The notes below the pieces were generated by a model. It saw only the letters and a list, made by a program, of their open reading frames with translations, did not search any database and was not told where the DNA came from. Below, piece by piece: positions 53,408 to 61,745 of a stretch of DNA of 64,000 bases. This stretch comes from CAZJBS01 sp964544475 (lineage in GTDB: Bacteria; CLD3; SB21): NCBI GenBank assembly GCA_964544475.1, contig CAZJBS010000002.1:199928-263927 (forward strand), read 5' to 3'. Both the position numbers and the translations under genes were made by a program. Position 1 is the stretch's first letter, and the number at the start of each line of letters is the position of its first letter.

Positions 53408-53431
53408 CTTCCTTTGGTGCTGAAATAAAAG

Positions 53432-53824
53432 TTACTTGAGGGTTCCCAGCCACTTCGACAGGATCTCCAATTCATCGTCAGAGCCCGCGAATTTCTTGAT
53501 GTGCTTCTGCCCATCGATGGCTTCCTCTTTCTTCAGATATCGGCTTATCCATTCAGAAGTCCTGAGTGCCCCAACGCTGGAAAGGTCCGGAGACTTCTGG
53601 TTCTGTTTTCGGGCGATGCCGGCCACTTCGACCGAATGGCAGCTTCCGCATTTGGAAGCCTTGAAAGCCGCAACGCCGGCAGAGTGGTCCATGGCGACCG
53701 AGTCTGCTGAAAGCGTCGTATCGCTCACTGCCGTGCCATTCGACGCCAGGCTGTCCTGTCCATATCCGGCGGACGGCTCCAGAATGATACATGCAATCCA
53801 GGCGATAAAGAAAGCTCGCAACAT
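53432..53824 (-). CDS. Exported monohaem cytochrome c
   Basis: The 130-aa product has a signal peptide (about 1-22) and one haem site CGSCH (59-63). The class I fold is suggested by the final helix LEILSKWLGTLK. No Met follows the haem site; the usual Met position is taken by His in GQKHIKKF (H108), so the iron may have two His ligands and a low potential. It lies 29 nt after the haem-binding porin gene and is followed by a strong terminator, so the two are one transcript. A periplasmic partner of the porin is likely. Confidence 0.85.
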   Translation of the reverse strand: MLRAFFIAWIACIILEPSAGYGQDSLASNGTAVSDTTLSADSVAMDHSAGVAAFKASKCGSCHSVEVAGIARKQNQKSPDLSSVGALRTSEWISRYLKKEEAIDGQKHIKKFAGSDDELEILSKWLGTLK

Positions 53825-53853
53825 ATTAGTCTCCGCTTGTTTTTGTTTATGCC

Positions 53854-55134
53854 CTAAAACATGACCCGCATGTTCACGTAGAGCTTGTCCACTTTGTCCT
53901 TGCTGGCGATTTTCTTTGTTGATGTCAGGTCCTTCTCATAATACAGCGTGAAACGAATGTTCTGGTTAACGACATAAGTTGCGGTCGGCACAACTCTCTG
54001 ATAATCCAACACTCGGACGCCGTTCACCTTGTCCTTTGATGCGTATTTGTCATAGTGCAGGCCGAAATGGTATCTCCAGGATGGCATGTAACCGGCCTCG
54101 ACGGCCAATCCCGAATACTTGAAATCGTTTGCCCCGGAAGCCGCGAAATCGCGATTCTTATCTGTCCCCATGACGTAGGCCGCCTGAACATCGACTTGCT
54201 CGGCATAGCGGATATTAAACTGGGGAGAGATGCGAGTGAAATCATTCTTGATCTGATCTTGAGTTGGCGTTGCTTCGTCCGCGGAGTTCTTGCTGTCGCT
54301 GCCCTGATAATAGTGAATCGTGGCCGAACTTCCTGCAAACTTTCCAAGCATCGCCTCCGGCAGTGTGAACACGACGCCGGCCCAGTAGTCGATGTTTTGA
54401 TTGCTGGTGGTCTTGCCGTTACTCGTGACTCCAGTCGTTCCAACGGTGCCCGGCGAAATCCCGGCGTACAAGGTGCCATAGTCGTTGTATCCAAAATATT
54501 GGATACCGGTTCTCGCGCTGGACATGTCGATCGATTCTTCGCCTTGTCCATTCGATGATTTAATCAAAAACACTTCGCCTTTCAAATTAGGCAATTGGGG
54601 CAGGCGATTCGGGTACGATGCAAATTCCAACGGCGAGATATTGCCAACCTGGAAATTGGCATACTTCGATCCGCCGATCCTTGTAAAGTTGAAGTAGAAC
54701 CAGTTGAACTTGTAGGAACTCTTCTGGTATTCGAGTTCCGAAAAGAACGATATGTTCTCATAGATTTGTCCCGCCGCGAATAGCTGAATCCACACAGGAT
54801 TCCCAATAGTATAGCGTGTGGACTTCGAAGCCCCGGAATCTTTTTGGAAGGAGTGGGTTTCCAAACCAACCAACGTCGTGTTTAACCGGAATCCCAACAG
54901 ATTGCTCACATTGTCCGTCCAGACTTCGGATTCGTCGCCCTCTTCTTTCTTCTGGTTCGGCAATTGATAACCGTTCTTCAGGAATTGCTCTCCATAAGCA
55001 TTGAGACGGGGAAACACAGTATGGCATGCGGTGCACGGCATTCCGGTCTTTCGCGTCCATTGCGTCGTGGCCACGGCGGAAGACGAGATAAGCGCACATG
55101 CCGCCACTATGAGTATCCATTCTGTTCTTTTCAT
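53854..55134 (-). CDS. Outer-membrane porin with N-terminal c-type haem site
   Basis: I place the start at ATG 55134, preceded by AAAGGAGG at 5 nt, giving a clean signal peptide (MKRTEWILIVAACALISSSAVA). The frame remains open to 55215 but that part is not a signal. The 426-aa product carries one CxxCH (C34-TA-C37-H38) in GMPCTACHTVFPRLNAYGEQF directly after the signal, then a beta-barrel of about 16-18 strands ending in LYVNMRVMF. So a single haem is attached at the periplasmic mouth of a barrel, an arrangement suited to passing electrons across the outer membrane. It is co-transcribed with the monohaem cytochrome. Such porin-haem fusions are known in other FCB bacteria with no firm function. 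Confidence 0.8.
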   Translation of the reverse strand: MKRTEWILIVAACALISSSAVATTQWTRKTGMPCTACHTVFPRLNAYGEQFLKNGYQLPNQKKEEGDESEVWTDNVSNLLGFRLNTTLVGLETHSFQKDSGASKSTRYTIGNPVWIQLFAAGQIYENISFFSELEYQKSSYKFNWFYFNFTRIGGSKYANFQVGNISPLEFASYPNRLPQLPNLKGEVFLIKSSNGQGEESIDMSSARTGIQYFGYNDYGTLYAGISPGTVGTTGVTSNGKTTSNQNIDYWAGVVFTLPEAMLGKFAGSSATIHYYQGSDSKNSADEATPTQDQIKNDFTRISPQFNIRYAEQVDVQAAYVMGTDKNRDFAASGANDFKYSGLAVEAGYMPSWRYHFGLHYDKYASKDKVNGVRVLDYQRVVPTATYVVNQNIRFTLYYEKDLTSTKKIASKDKVDKLYVNMRVMF

Positions 55135-55230
55135 GATGCCTCCTTTAGTGAGTTGGTGGTAATGAGAATTGGAACGAATTATTATACGGATGCCCGCATC
55201 CGAATCGAAGGACATTTGTCACATAGGGTC

Positions 55231-55244
55231 ATGATTCCTGTCAT
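55231..55244. promoter_or_regulatory. ATGAT-N4-GTCAT near-palindrome upstream of the haem porin
   Basis: ATGAT-TCCT-GTCAT, 97 nt before the porin start, differs by one base from the perfect element at 53287. It is a likely operator of the same Crp/Fnr-type regulator. Confidence 0.45.
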
Positions 55245-55405
55245 ATTTCCCGACAAAAGAATAGCAATTCCTAAATTATTTTATTAGCATCCGGCCTGTT
55301 AGAAATAGCGGATGAGGTTGGCTTTGCATATAGTTATGAAATGTAGTATCTTTCAAGCGAAGGCATGGCGATTTTATCTGACACAACGATGACCACAGGA
55401 CGATC

Positions 55406-55747
55406 ATGATAAAGCAGTTCTTTCTGGGCTTTATCAAGATCCATATTCTACATCACGCCGACAAAGAGCCGGTGTATGGCGTCTGGATCATGGAGGAATT
55501 GGCCCACCACGGTTATAAACTAAGCCCGGGCACGCTCTACCCGATTCTCCATTCGCTGGAAAGTGAAGGATGGCTTTCCTGCAAGCGAGAAAAGACCCCC
55601 GATGGCAAGATCCGGAAGTACTACACGACGACTCCTTCAGGCCGGGCGGCGTTGGCCGATGCCAAGGAGAAAATAAGCGAACTCGTCGATGAGGTCGTGC
55701 TGGGAAAGAAAGAACACCACCGCGGCAGAAAATCTGAAAAAACTTAG
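55406..55747 (+). CDS. PadR-family transcriptional regulator
   Basis: The 113-aa product has the PadR winged helix: LGFIKIHILHHADKEPVYGVWIMEELAHHGYKLSPGTLYPILHSLESEGWLSCKRE, then KIRKYYTTTPSGRAAL, in residues 7-80, with a short C-terminal helix. PadR repressors bind palindromes and respond to small ligands. It is divergent from the haem-porin gene across a 271-nt region and converges with DsrE, their stop codons overlapping. The position suggests it controls the porin-cytochrome genes, which is an inference. Confidence 0.9.
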   Translation: MIKQFFLGFIKIHILHHADKEPVYGVWIMEELAHHGYKLSPGTLYPILHSLESEGWLSCKREKTPDGKIRKYYTTTPSGRAALADAKEKISELVDEVVLGKKEHHRGRKSEKT

Positions 55748-56064
55748 AACGACACCATTTTGTCCGCCCATTCGACGAGCTTGACGCAATCCACCATCGT
55801 GGAGATCGGGCACGCCTCGGTGGCGTCCATCTGGCGTGACTTCAGACACGTGCCGCAGGCGAGGATCTCTCCACCCGCATCCACAAATCCCTTGAATTGG
55901 ACGGCCACATCATAGCGGTCGTGGTGCAGGCCTTCGCATTCCACGGCCTCCCCCATGAGGAAGACCTTGACCTCATGGCCCTGTTTCTTGGCGGTCGCTG
56001 CAAAACGAAAGGCATTCCATGCCTTTTCCGGCTCCTTGGTTTCCAGAATGATCCCGAATTTCAT
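55744..56064 (-). CDS. DsrE/DsrF-like family protein
   Basis: The 106-aa product has the DsrE fold: FGIILETKEPEKAWNAFRFAATAKKQGHEVKVFLMGEAVE, and a Cys pair C70-GT-C73 plus C85 and C93. Family members transfer sulfur as persulfide or act as small redox proteins. It lies 192 nt downstream of the NapH/NosR-like gene on the same strand, and its stop overlaps that of padR. No dsr or sox genes are in the window. Confidence 0.85.
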   Translation of the reverse strand: MKFGIILETKEPEKAWNAFRFAATAKKQGHEVKVFLMGEAVECEGLHHDRYDVAVQFKGFVDAGGEILACGTCLKSRQMDATEACPISTMVDCVKLVEWADKMVSF

Positions 56065-56256
56065 GGATGCTCTCCTTGAGTGGAAATGAGTTTTGTTGTT
56101 TTATCCAATGCAAACCTCCTTCAGCCAGGATGACAACGGTCTGGGCGACATGGACTGGTCGAGGAAGCCCCGGAAACATGCGTGATAACCGTTCCCCTGT
56201 CTTGGGCCTGATGGATATTATCGAAGCCATGCGGCAGTATCAATTCCGGCTTTGCA

Positions 56257-57633
56257 CTATAGCGCCCAAGCCAGAACAGTCACCGTCGCAACGCTGGTCC
56301 AGAACGAATAAGTCACCACGTGCGCATGTCGCGAAGGGGCGCCGGGATCGGTGCGCCAGGCGATGGTAGCGCCGATCACAAGCAGGATGAGCGCCATCCC
56401 AATGCGAACCGCGGCCGCCGGCTCCTCCGGTGGGGAAAGCACGCCCGACGTTATCTTTTCAACGGTACTCAGGCCGGACGGATCGTCAAGCGCAAGAGGA
56501 AGAAAGCCGATCCAGGAAGACACCTTGGCAAACGCTTTCGCCATATGACCGGCGCTGATCATGACGGCCAGGGTCAAGGCGGCGTGCCGCCAGTGTTTTG
56601 TCAGGGGTTCCCGACCAACCTTGGCCGCCACTCCGCCGACGATGCCCCAGAGCAGGCAAGGAACCACGACGAGCGTCCACACACCCTCGAGCCAGCCGCT
56701 GCCAAAGCCGGTGATCCGTGCCATCTGCGAAGGTATCCACCGAAACAGATCATGGGCAACCCTGGATTCCGAGGCGAGTTCCGACAGAACAAACCCCGAC
56801 ACAATCATAATGAAGATCGTCATGGGCCAGGTGGCGGCGCGCTTTTTCGGATCGGGAAAATCCAGAGATTGACGGATGGAGATTCCCAGGTTGTCACGGC
56901 GGCACGCTTTGATGCATTGACCGCACAGAAGACAGTCGTCCTGGCGGAATGCCAGTGGGGGATTGAGCAGGCTTGGGCAACTTCTGCCATTGACTTTTTT
57001 CCTGTTGGATGCTGCGACGCATTCTTTGGTTCGGCAGGCAAGGCACACGTCGGCAGAATGTGAACGAACCCGGGCGAGTCCATGACGTCCGTAGGTTTTC
57101 AACAGCATGTTCACCGGACAAAAGCCGCGACAGAACGCGCGATCCTTCCAGAAGAAGCCGACCATCGCGCTGAAGCCGATCAAGAATAAGATGAAGAGGG
57201 ATGTATAGGAAGGTACGCGGTGCACTTCCATTCCAAAAACAAGCATTTGGATGGCAAGATACCCGAGCACACTCAGGGCGCCGGTACGAATCCATCGGAC
57301 GAGCGCCGCCTGCGGCATGCGGAGGCGGCCGGCGATTCTTTCCGAGATATTGGATACGAGTTCGAGTGGACATATCGCGCACCACAGCCTGCCGAAAAGA
57401 ACCGCAACCCAGATCATCGCAGGCCACCAGATGCCCCACACAAGCAGCGTCAGCAGGTTACTCTTGGCGAAGAGTTTTGCATTCGTTCCATCCGGGGCAA
57501 GAACAGAAAGGTTGACAAAGGCCAAAACGATCAGACACGCCAAAAGCAGGAATTGGAATACGAACGGGAATTGCCGCCACCGCAATATGTTGTTTGCGGA
57601 GGATTCCACACGCTGTATGAAAGCGGTTAACAT
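56257..57633 (-). CDS. Polytopic membrane ferredoxin, NapH/NosR-like
   Basis: The 458-aa product has several helices in each half (about 24-44, 60-82, 115-135, 143-163, then 265-285, 305-325, 350-365 and 415-455). The cytoplasmic part has C85-AI-C88-P and C168-RGF-C172-P, motifs of the NapH/NosR/CcoG group, and [4Fe-4S] ligands at C234, C237, C240, C244 with additional Cys at 197, 200, 205 and 219. Such proteins pass electrons between the quinone pool or ferredoxin and periplasmic reductases. There is no FMN-binding domain as in full NosR. A long palindrome lies at its promoter. The reductase partner is not evident, although nrf and cytochrome genes are near. Confidence 0.85.
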   Translation of the reverse strand: MLTAFIQRVESSANNILRWRQFPFVFQFLLLACLIVLAFVNLSVLAPDGTNAKLFAKSNLLTLLVWGIWWPAMIWVAVLFGRLWCAICPLELVSNISERIAGRLRMPQAALVRWIRTGALSVLGYLAIQMLVFGMEVHRVPSYTSLFILFLIGFSAMVGFFWKDRAFCRGFCPVNMLLKTYGRHGLARVRSHSADVCLACRTKECVAASNRKKVNGRSCPSLLNPPLAFRQDDCLLCGQCIKACRRDNLGISIRQSLDFPDPKKRAATWPMTIFIMIVSGFVLSELASESRVAHDLFRWIPSQMARITGFGSGWLEGVWTLVVVPCLLWGIVGGVAAKVGREPLTKHWRHAALTLAVMISAGHMAKAFAKVSSWIGFLPLALDDPSGLSTVEKITSGVLSPPEEPAAAVRIGMALILLVIGATIAWRTDPGAPSRHAHVVTYSFWTSVATVTVLAWAL

Positions 57634-57665
57634 AATATCATAATACGTTATCGTATTACGATATT
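57634..57665. promoter_or_regulatory. 32-bp near-perfect palindrome at the start of the NapH-like gene
   Basis: AATATCATAATACG (57634-57647) and CGTATTACGATATT (57652-57665) pair at 13 of 14 positions around TTAT. It abuts the start codon, so a bound regulator would block initiation. It shares TTACGATAT with the element at 53304-53320. Next to it TTGAC-N8-GTCAA occurs at 57672-57689. Confidence 0.55.
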
Positions 57666-57870
57666 AATACTTTGACAGAAAATAGTCAATCTTTATTATG
57701 AGCGGGCACAGGAGACTGTCCCTTCCCGGAAGGTGCACAGACGGAACTCGGATCGCTATTCGTTCCCAAACTATCCGCTGTTGCTATCGGGCGTTTGCTG
57801 GCCTCGCCCCATGTAGCGCCACTGAAACGCTTCCGGCTCCTGCCACTGGAAAGGATTTCAGAGTTGTGGT

Positions 57871-57907
57871 CTCAATCCAGATACCGCTTCAACCAGTCGT
57901 GCACTTC
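57871..57907 (-). pseudogene. Duplicated 3' end of an S9 peptidase gene
   Basis: These 37 nt match 58658-58694, the end of the S9 peptidase gene, with one mismatch. On the minus strand the fragment encodes EVHDWLKRYLD and a stop. No peptidase sequence precedes it. The rest of 57666-57929 has no convincing gene. Confidence 0.8.
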
Positions 57908-57929
57908 GATGGATGCGGCTGATATCATT

Positions 57930-58505
57930 CTAAAACGTGAAATCAAAATCGGCATACTCTCTGGCAGACAATACGATGGCAGAATCTCCGCACGTCAGAG
58001 AATAGGAATTACCTTCAAGGTGCAGATTGAAATCAAGTTTGAATGCCAGACAGAGTTCGCCGTTGTCGAAATGCTTGATAGGATATCTGGCGGGTTCTGA
58101 ATTCCACTGTACTTTGCCGTCACCATTCTTGTCGGCAAAACATATGAGCATAACGTCATCCTCGAGGTGGTCAGAAAAACTGGACCTTCCAGGCAGTTCC
58201 ATTGAGTACGACCGGTGGCTTGAGGAATCTGGTACAATGACAAAAGAATCAAGGTGAGGGGGGACAAGACTATCGCCAATGAGAAGCCATATGTAATACT
58301 TGGCCGTGTCGGAAGTCGGGTGTGTTGACGAAAGGTTCCCCAGTGGATCAAGAATGGCAGCAACAACAACCTGATAGCTTTTCAAGCTGTCTGGCAATGA
58401 AATTTGGCCGGTGATTTGTGGAACGAAATTGTCGTTTCTGCCTTCCTGGCATCCAAAGAGCACCGACAGTAAGACGAGAATCGTAAATAGACAAATTCGT
58501 TTCAC
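57930..58505 (-). CDS. Lipoprotein, unknown
   Basis: I prefer the GTG at 58505 as start: AAAGGA lies 8 nt upstream and the product begins MKRICLFTILVLLSVLFGC, a lipoprotein signal (C19). An ATG at 58514 is possible but sits directly on the ribosome site. The mature part (about 170 aa) is beta-rich, with FADKNGDGKVQWNSEPARYPIKHF containing a DKNGDGK calcium-loop-like motif. I recognise no family. The gene is AT-rich and lies between two copies of the S9 peptidase 3' end. Confidence 0.65.
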   Translation of the reverse strand: MKRICLFTILVLLSVLFGCQEGRNDNFVPQITGQISLPDSLKSYQVVVAAILDPLGNLSSTHPTSDTAKYYIWLLIGDSLVPPHLDSFVIVPDSSSHRSYSMELPGRSSFSDHLEDDVMLICFADKNGDGKVQWNSEPARYPIKHFDNGELCLAFKLDFNLHLEGNSYSLTCGDSAIVLSAREYADFDFTF

Positions 58506-58658
58506 TTCAGACATCCTTTGGTGTTTGCGACTTCGCAATATTTCAGACTTGTCGCGAAAACAATCGTCACTCTCCGAGTGATTCACTGGTGAGAATCAGG
58601 TGGCGTCACTGAGGCAACTATAGGGCCCGTGCCAATGGAGGAATTCACCTCCGGCTCC

Positions 58659-60668
58659 TCAATCCAAATACCGCTTCAACCAGTCGTGCACTTCTTTGTA
58701 CCAATAAATGGAATTCTGGGGAGACAGTATCCAATGGTTTTCCGTCGGATAGTAGACCAGCCGCGCATCCACCTGTTTGCCTTTGAGTACGCTGTAAAGT
58801 TCTAGGCCCTGGGTCATCGGCACGCGATAGTCCTTTTCGCCGTGGATGATCAGCATCGGGGTTTTGAAATGCTGGGCAAAAAAGGACGGGCTGTAGCGAT
58901 TGATGTTGTCGTACTTGCCCTCCCACGGGGCGCCGTCGTAATTGTTGACCCTTTCATAGGTCACATCCGAGCCAAACTGACCCATGAGGTTGTACACGCC
59001 GGCGTGGCTGATCAAAGCCTTGAAACGGTCCGTATGACCGGCGATCCAATTGACCATGTATCCGCCATAACTTCCGCCCGCCGCGGCCATCCGGGTCGAA
59101 TCAATGAACGGATAATTACGGATGAGGAAATCCGTCGCGTTCATGATGTCCGTGAAAGGCTTGTCGCCATGCGCTCCAACGATCGATTGGGTGAATTCAT
59201 TGGAAAAACTGGTCGAACCGTGGAAATTGACCATGGCCGTGACGTAGCCCGGTGCGGCAAAAAGCTGGGCATTCCACCGGTAATGGAACTCATCCCCAAA
59301 AGTGCCGTGCGGTCCGCCATGAATCAAATGAACCAGGGGGTATTTCCTGTGCCGGTCGAAGTTCGGCGGATATCCGATGAACATCTGCACCGGATGCCCG
59401 TCGGCGCCCTTGAAATACACGCTTTCCACGCGGCCCATCTCCAGTGAGTCCATCAGGGATTTGTTGAAGAAGCTCAGGGCGGTCTCTTTCCGGGTTTTGA
59501 GATCGAATTCAAACAGCTCCGACGGACGGGACAGGTCGTTCTTGATGAAGAACAGCTTGTCGCCGACCGTGTTGACACCGGATACGGTGCCACCCAGCCA
59601 CAGCGTGTCGAGTTTTCCGGATGCGAGACCCAGACGGAAGACGCCCGACTGCGCGTGCCATTCCGCCGTCATGATCATGCTTTTCGGCTGTTCCTGGAAG
59701 TCTCCAAAGGACAGATCGATGGCGCCGGTCAGCGATTCGATTTTTTGGGTCGCCAGGTCATATCGAATCAGCCTTGCGCGATCCGGATAGCCTTTTCGCT
59801 CGCTCCGGGCATAATACAGGAATTTGCCGTCCTTCGAAAAGAGCGGTGAGTAGTCGTCATCCACATTGATCAGTGTGAGGTTCTTCGAGTTTCCAAATTC
59901 ACCGATCTTCCAAAGAAAGACGTCCGCATTCAGTTCAAAATACGGTTCGGCCGTACTGTTCATCGTCATGGCGACCCATTGGCCGTCCGGCGAAATATCA
60001 TAATCGGCGCCGCCGTCGACGGAAACGAGGCGCCGGTTGCCCGGCATCAGGTCCGTGCGCTTTTTGGTTTCCAGGTCGTAGCTGTAGAGCCGCGTGGCCC
60101 ATCCATCCGTCAGCCAATTGTCCCAATACCGGAAAAGACGGTTTTCAGTGACTTTGGCGGTCATTTTGGATTCTTTCCGGTCCTTCACGGCTTTCTTCAG
60201 CCCGTCCATGTCGTTTTCATATTCCGGCAGTATTTGGGAAACAAAGGCGATCCGGCGTCCATCAGAAAAATATTTTGGATTCGAAATGCCCATCGGCATG
60301 TCAGTCAAAAGGCTTGCTTCGCCGCCATCCACGTCGATCTGGTACAACTGGGCATAGTCGCCGTCGCGTTTTGAGACAAAGGCAATCGTGCGGCTGTTGG
60401 GGTGCCAGACAGGGGAATGATCCGGTCCGACGTTGGTGGTCAGTCGTTTCAAGGCGCGTGAACGCAGGTCGATCAGCCACAGATCGGAATTACCTTTGTT
60501 ATCTTTGATGGAGTATTCCGTAACGACAAAACATCCATACCGTCCGTCCGGCGCGACGGTCAGTGCGGAGACACGTTTCATGTTCCACAGGTCTTCGGCC
60601 GTGATCGGGCGTTTTTCCTGGGCGGTGAGAATGGACGTCCAGACAAGGAGAAATAGAGCGTATTTCAT
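58659..60668 (-). CDS. Exported S9 prolyl-oligopeptidase-family peptidase
   Basis: I set the start at ATG 60668, which yields a signal peptide (MKYALFLLVWTSILTAQ); the frame runs to 60758 without one. The 669-aa product has an N-terminal WD/PD40-type propeller (repeats such as SPVWHPNSRTIAFVSKRDGD and DISPDGQWVAMTM, about residues 40-390) and a C-terminal alpha/beta hydrolase with Ser near 532 in GGSYGGYMVNW, Asp near 611 in HGEKDYRVP and His near 643 in TENHW. This is the acyl-aminoacyl-peptidase/DPP IV-like group. It cuts oligopeptides in the periplasm. Confidence 0.93.
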   Translation of the reverse strand: MKYALFLLVWTSILTAQEKRPITAEDLWNMKRVSALTVAPDGRYGCFVVTEYSIKDNKGNSDLWLIDLRSRALKRLTTNVGPDHSPVWHPNSRTIAFVSKRDGDYAQLYQIDVDGGEASLLTDMPMGISNPKYFSDGRRIAFVSQILPEYENDMDGLKKAVKDRKESKMTAKVTENRLFRYWDNWLTDGWATRLYSYDLETKKRTDLMPGNRRLVSVDGGADYDISPDGQWVAMTMNSTAEPYFELNADVFLWKIGEFGNSKNLTLINVDDDYSPLFSKDGKFLYYARSERKGYPDRARLIRYDLATQKIESLTGAIDLSFGDFQEQPKSMIMTAEWHAQSGVFRLGLASGKLDTLWLGGTVSGVNTVGDKLFFIKNDLSRPSELFEFDLKTRKETALSFFNKSLMDSLEMGRVESVYFKGADGHPVQMFIGYPPNFDRHRKYPLVHLIHGGPHGTFGDEFHYRWNAQLFAAPGYVTAMVNFHGSTSFSNEFTQSIVGAHGDKPFTDIMNATDFLIRNYPFIDSTRMAAAGGSYGGYMVNWIAGHTDRFKALISHAGVYNLMGQFGSDVTYERVNNYDGAPWEGKYDNINRYSPSFFAQHFKTPMLIIHGEKDYRVPMTQGLELYSVLKGKQVDARLVYYPTENHWILSPQNSIYWYKEVHDWLKRYLD

Positions 60669-60779
60669 GGTGGCAGCTCCGGCGGAGAAATGGGATGAAT
60701 TATGAGAAATTACAGTTTTTTGCGTTGCATTTCCAAGTATTCCTGCACCAAACTCCAACGTGGCTGGTCCGTTCAGTGG

Positions 60780-61745
60780 TCACGATCCGGCGTGGTTTCG
60801 AAGATGGGCAAAAAAAACGTCCATGTCCACGTTGCCGCCGCTGAGCACGAGGCCGATGTGGCGGCCGTGCAGGTTCAATTCGTTGCGCAGGACCGCCGCC
60901 AACGGAACGGCCGCCGTGGGTTCCACGACGATCTTCAGGCGGCTGTAAATCAGTTCCATGGCCGTGACCACTTCCTCGTCTCTGACCAGGAGGACATCGT
61001 CCACGAGTTGCCGGATCACTTCAAAGGTCTTGGCGCCCGGCGCCAGTGTCCGCATGCCGTCCGCAATCGTGTCCGGAGGTTTTATGGTCACGATGTGTCC
61101 CGCCCGGACGGACAACCAGACGTCGTTGGCCGTTTGGGTCTCGACGCCGATGATTTTGACGTTGGGCATCAGATGCTTGAGGCTTACCGCGTTGCCGGAG
61201 ATCAATCCGCCGCCGCCGACCGGAAAAAACACGTAATCCAGTTCGCCCACCTGGTCGGTCATCTCGATGCCGATCGTACCCTGGCCGGCCATGATGAATT
61301 CGTCATTAAACGGGGGTACGAGGATACGGCCTTCCTCATCGGATATTTTCCGGCCGATAACCTCGCGATCCTCCTTCTGACGGTCGTAGGGGACTATCTC
61401 GGCTCCGTACGAACGAGTGCCGTTCAGTTTGGATTTGGGTGAATCCGTCGGCATGACGATTTTGGCCGACGTGCCGAGCAGCCGTGCCGCCAGGGCGACG
61501 CCCTGGGCGTGATTGCCGGAAGAGAAGGCCACGACGCCCCGGCGGCGCTCCTCGGCCGTGAGCGACGCGATCTTGTTGTAAGCTCCGCGGATCTTGAAAG
61601 CCCCGACGCGCTGAAAATTTTCACATTTGAAAAACAGGGCGTTTCCGCTGATGGCATCCAACGATTGGGACGCCAGCACCGGTGTACGATGGACCACGGG
61701 TTTGACCCGGTCATACGCCGCGCAAATGTCGTTAAAATTGATCAT
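60780..61745 (-). CDS. PLP-dependent threonine dehydratase/serine racemase-type enzyme
   Basis: A fold-type II PLP enzyme of 321 aa. The Schiff-base Lys is K51 in FQRVGAFKIRGA, the phosphate- and substrate-binding loop is SSGNHAQG at 75-82, and the glycine loop is GGGGLISG. It has no ACT regulatory domain, so it is the catabolic or racemase form: threonine ammonia-lyase, threo-3-hydroxyaspartate dehydratase or serine racemase. The sequence alone does not decide between these. It is convergent with nothing and starts 446 nt from the Asp-box gene, divergent. Confidence 0.88.
   Translation of the reverse strand: MINFNDICAAYDRVKPVVHRTPVLASQSLDAISGNALFFKCENFQRVGAFKIRGAYNKIASLTAEERRRGVVAFSSGNHAQGVALAARLLGTSAKIVMPTDSPKSKLNGTRSYGAEIVPYDRQKEDREVIGRKISDEEGRILVPPFNDEFIMAGQGTIGIEMTDQVGELDYVFFPVGGGGLISGNAVSLKHLMPNVKIIGVETQTANDVWLSVRAGHIVTIKPPDTIADGMRTLAPGAKTFEVIRQLVDDVLLVRDEEVVTAMELIYSRLKIVVEPTAAVPLAAVLRNELNLHGRHIGLVLSGGNVDMDVFFAHLRNHAGS

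Noticed and set aside
56105..56256. Operator-like ATGAC-AACG-GTCTG upstream of DsrE
   Set aside because: Only one half-site matches ATGAC-N4-GTCAT, so it is not counted with the three better copies.
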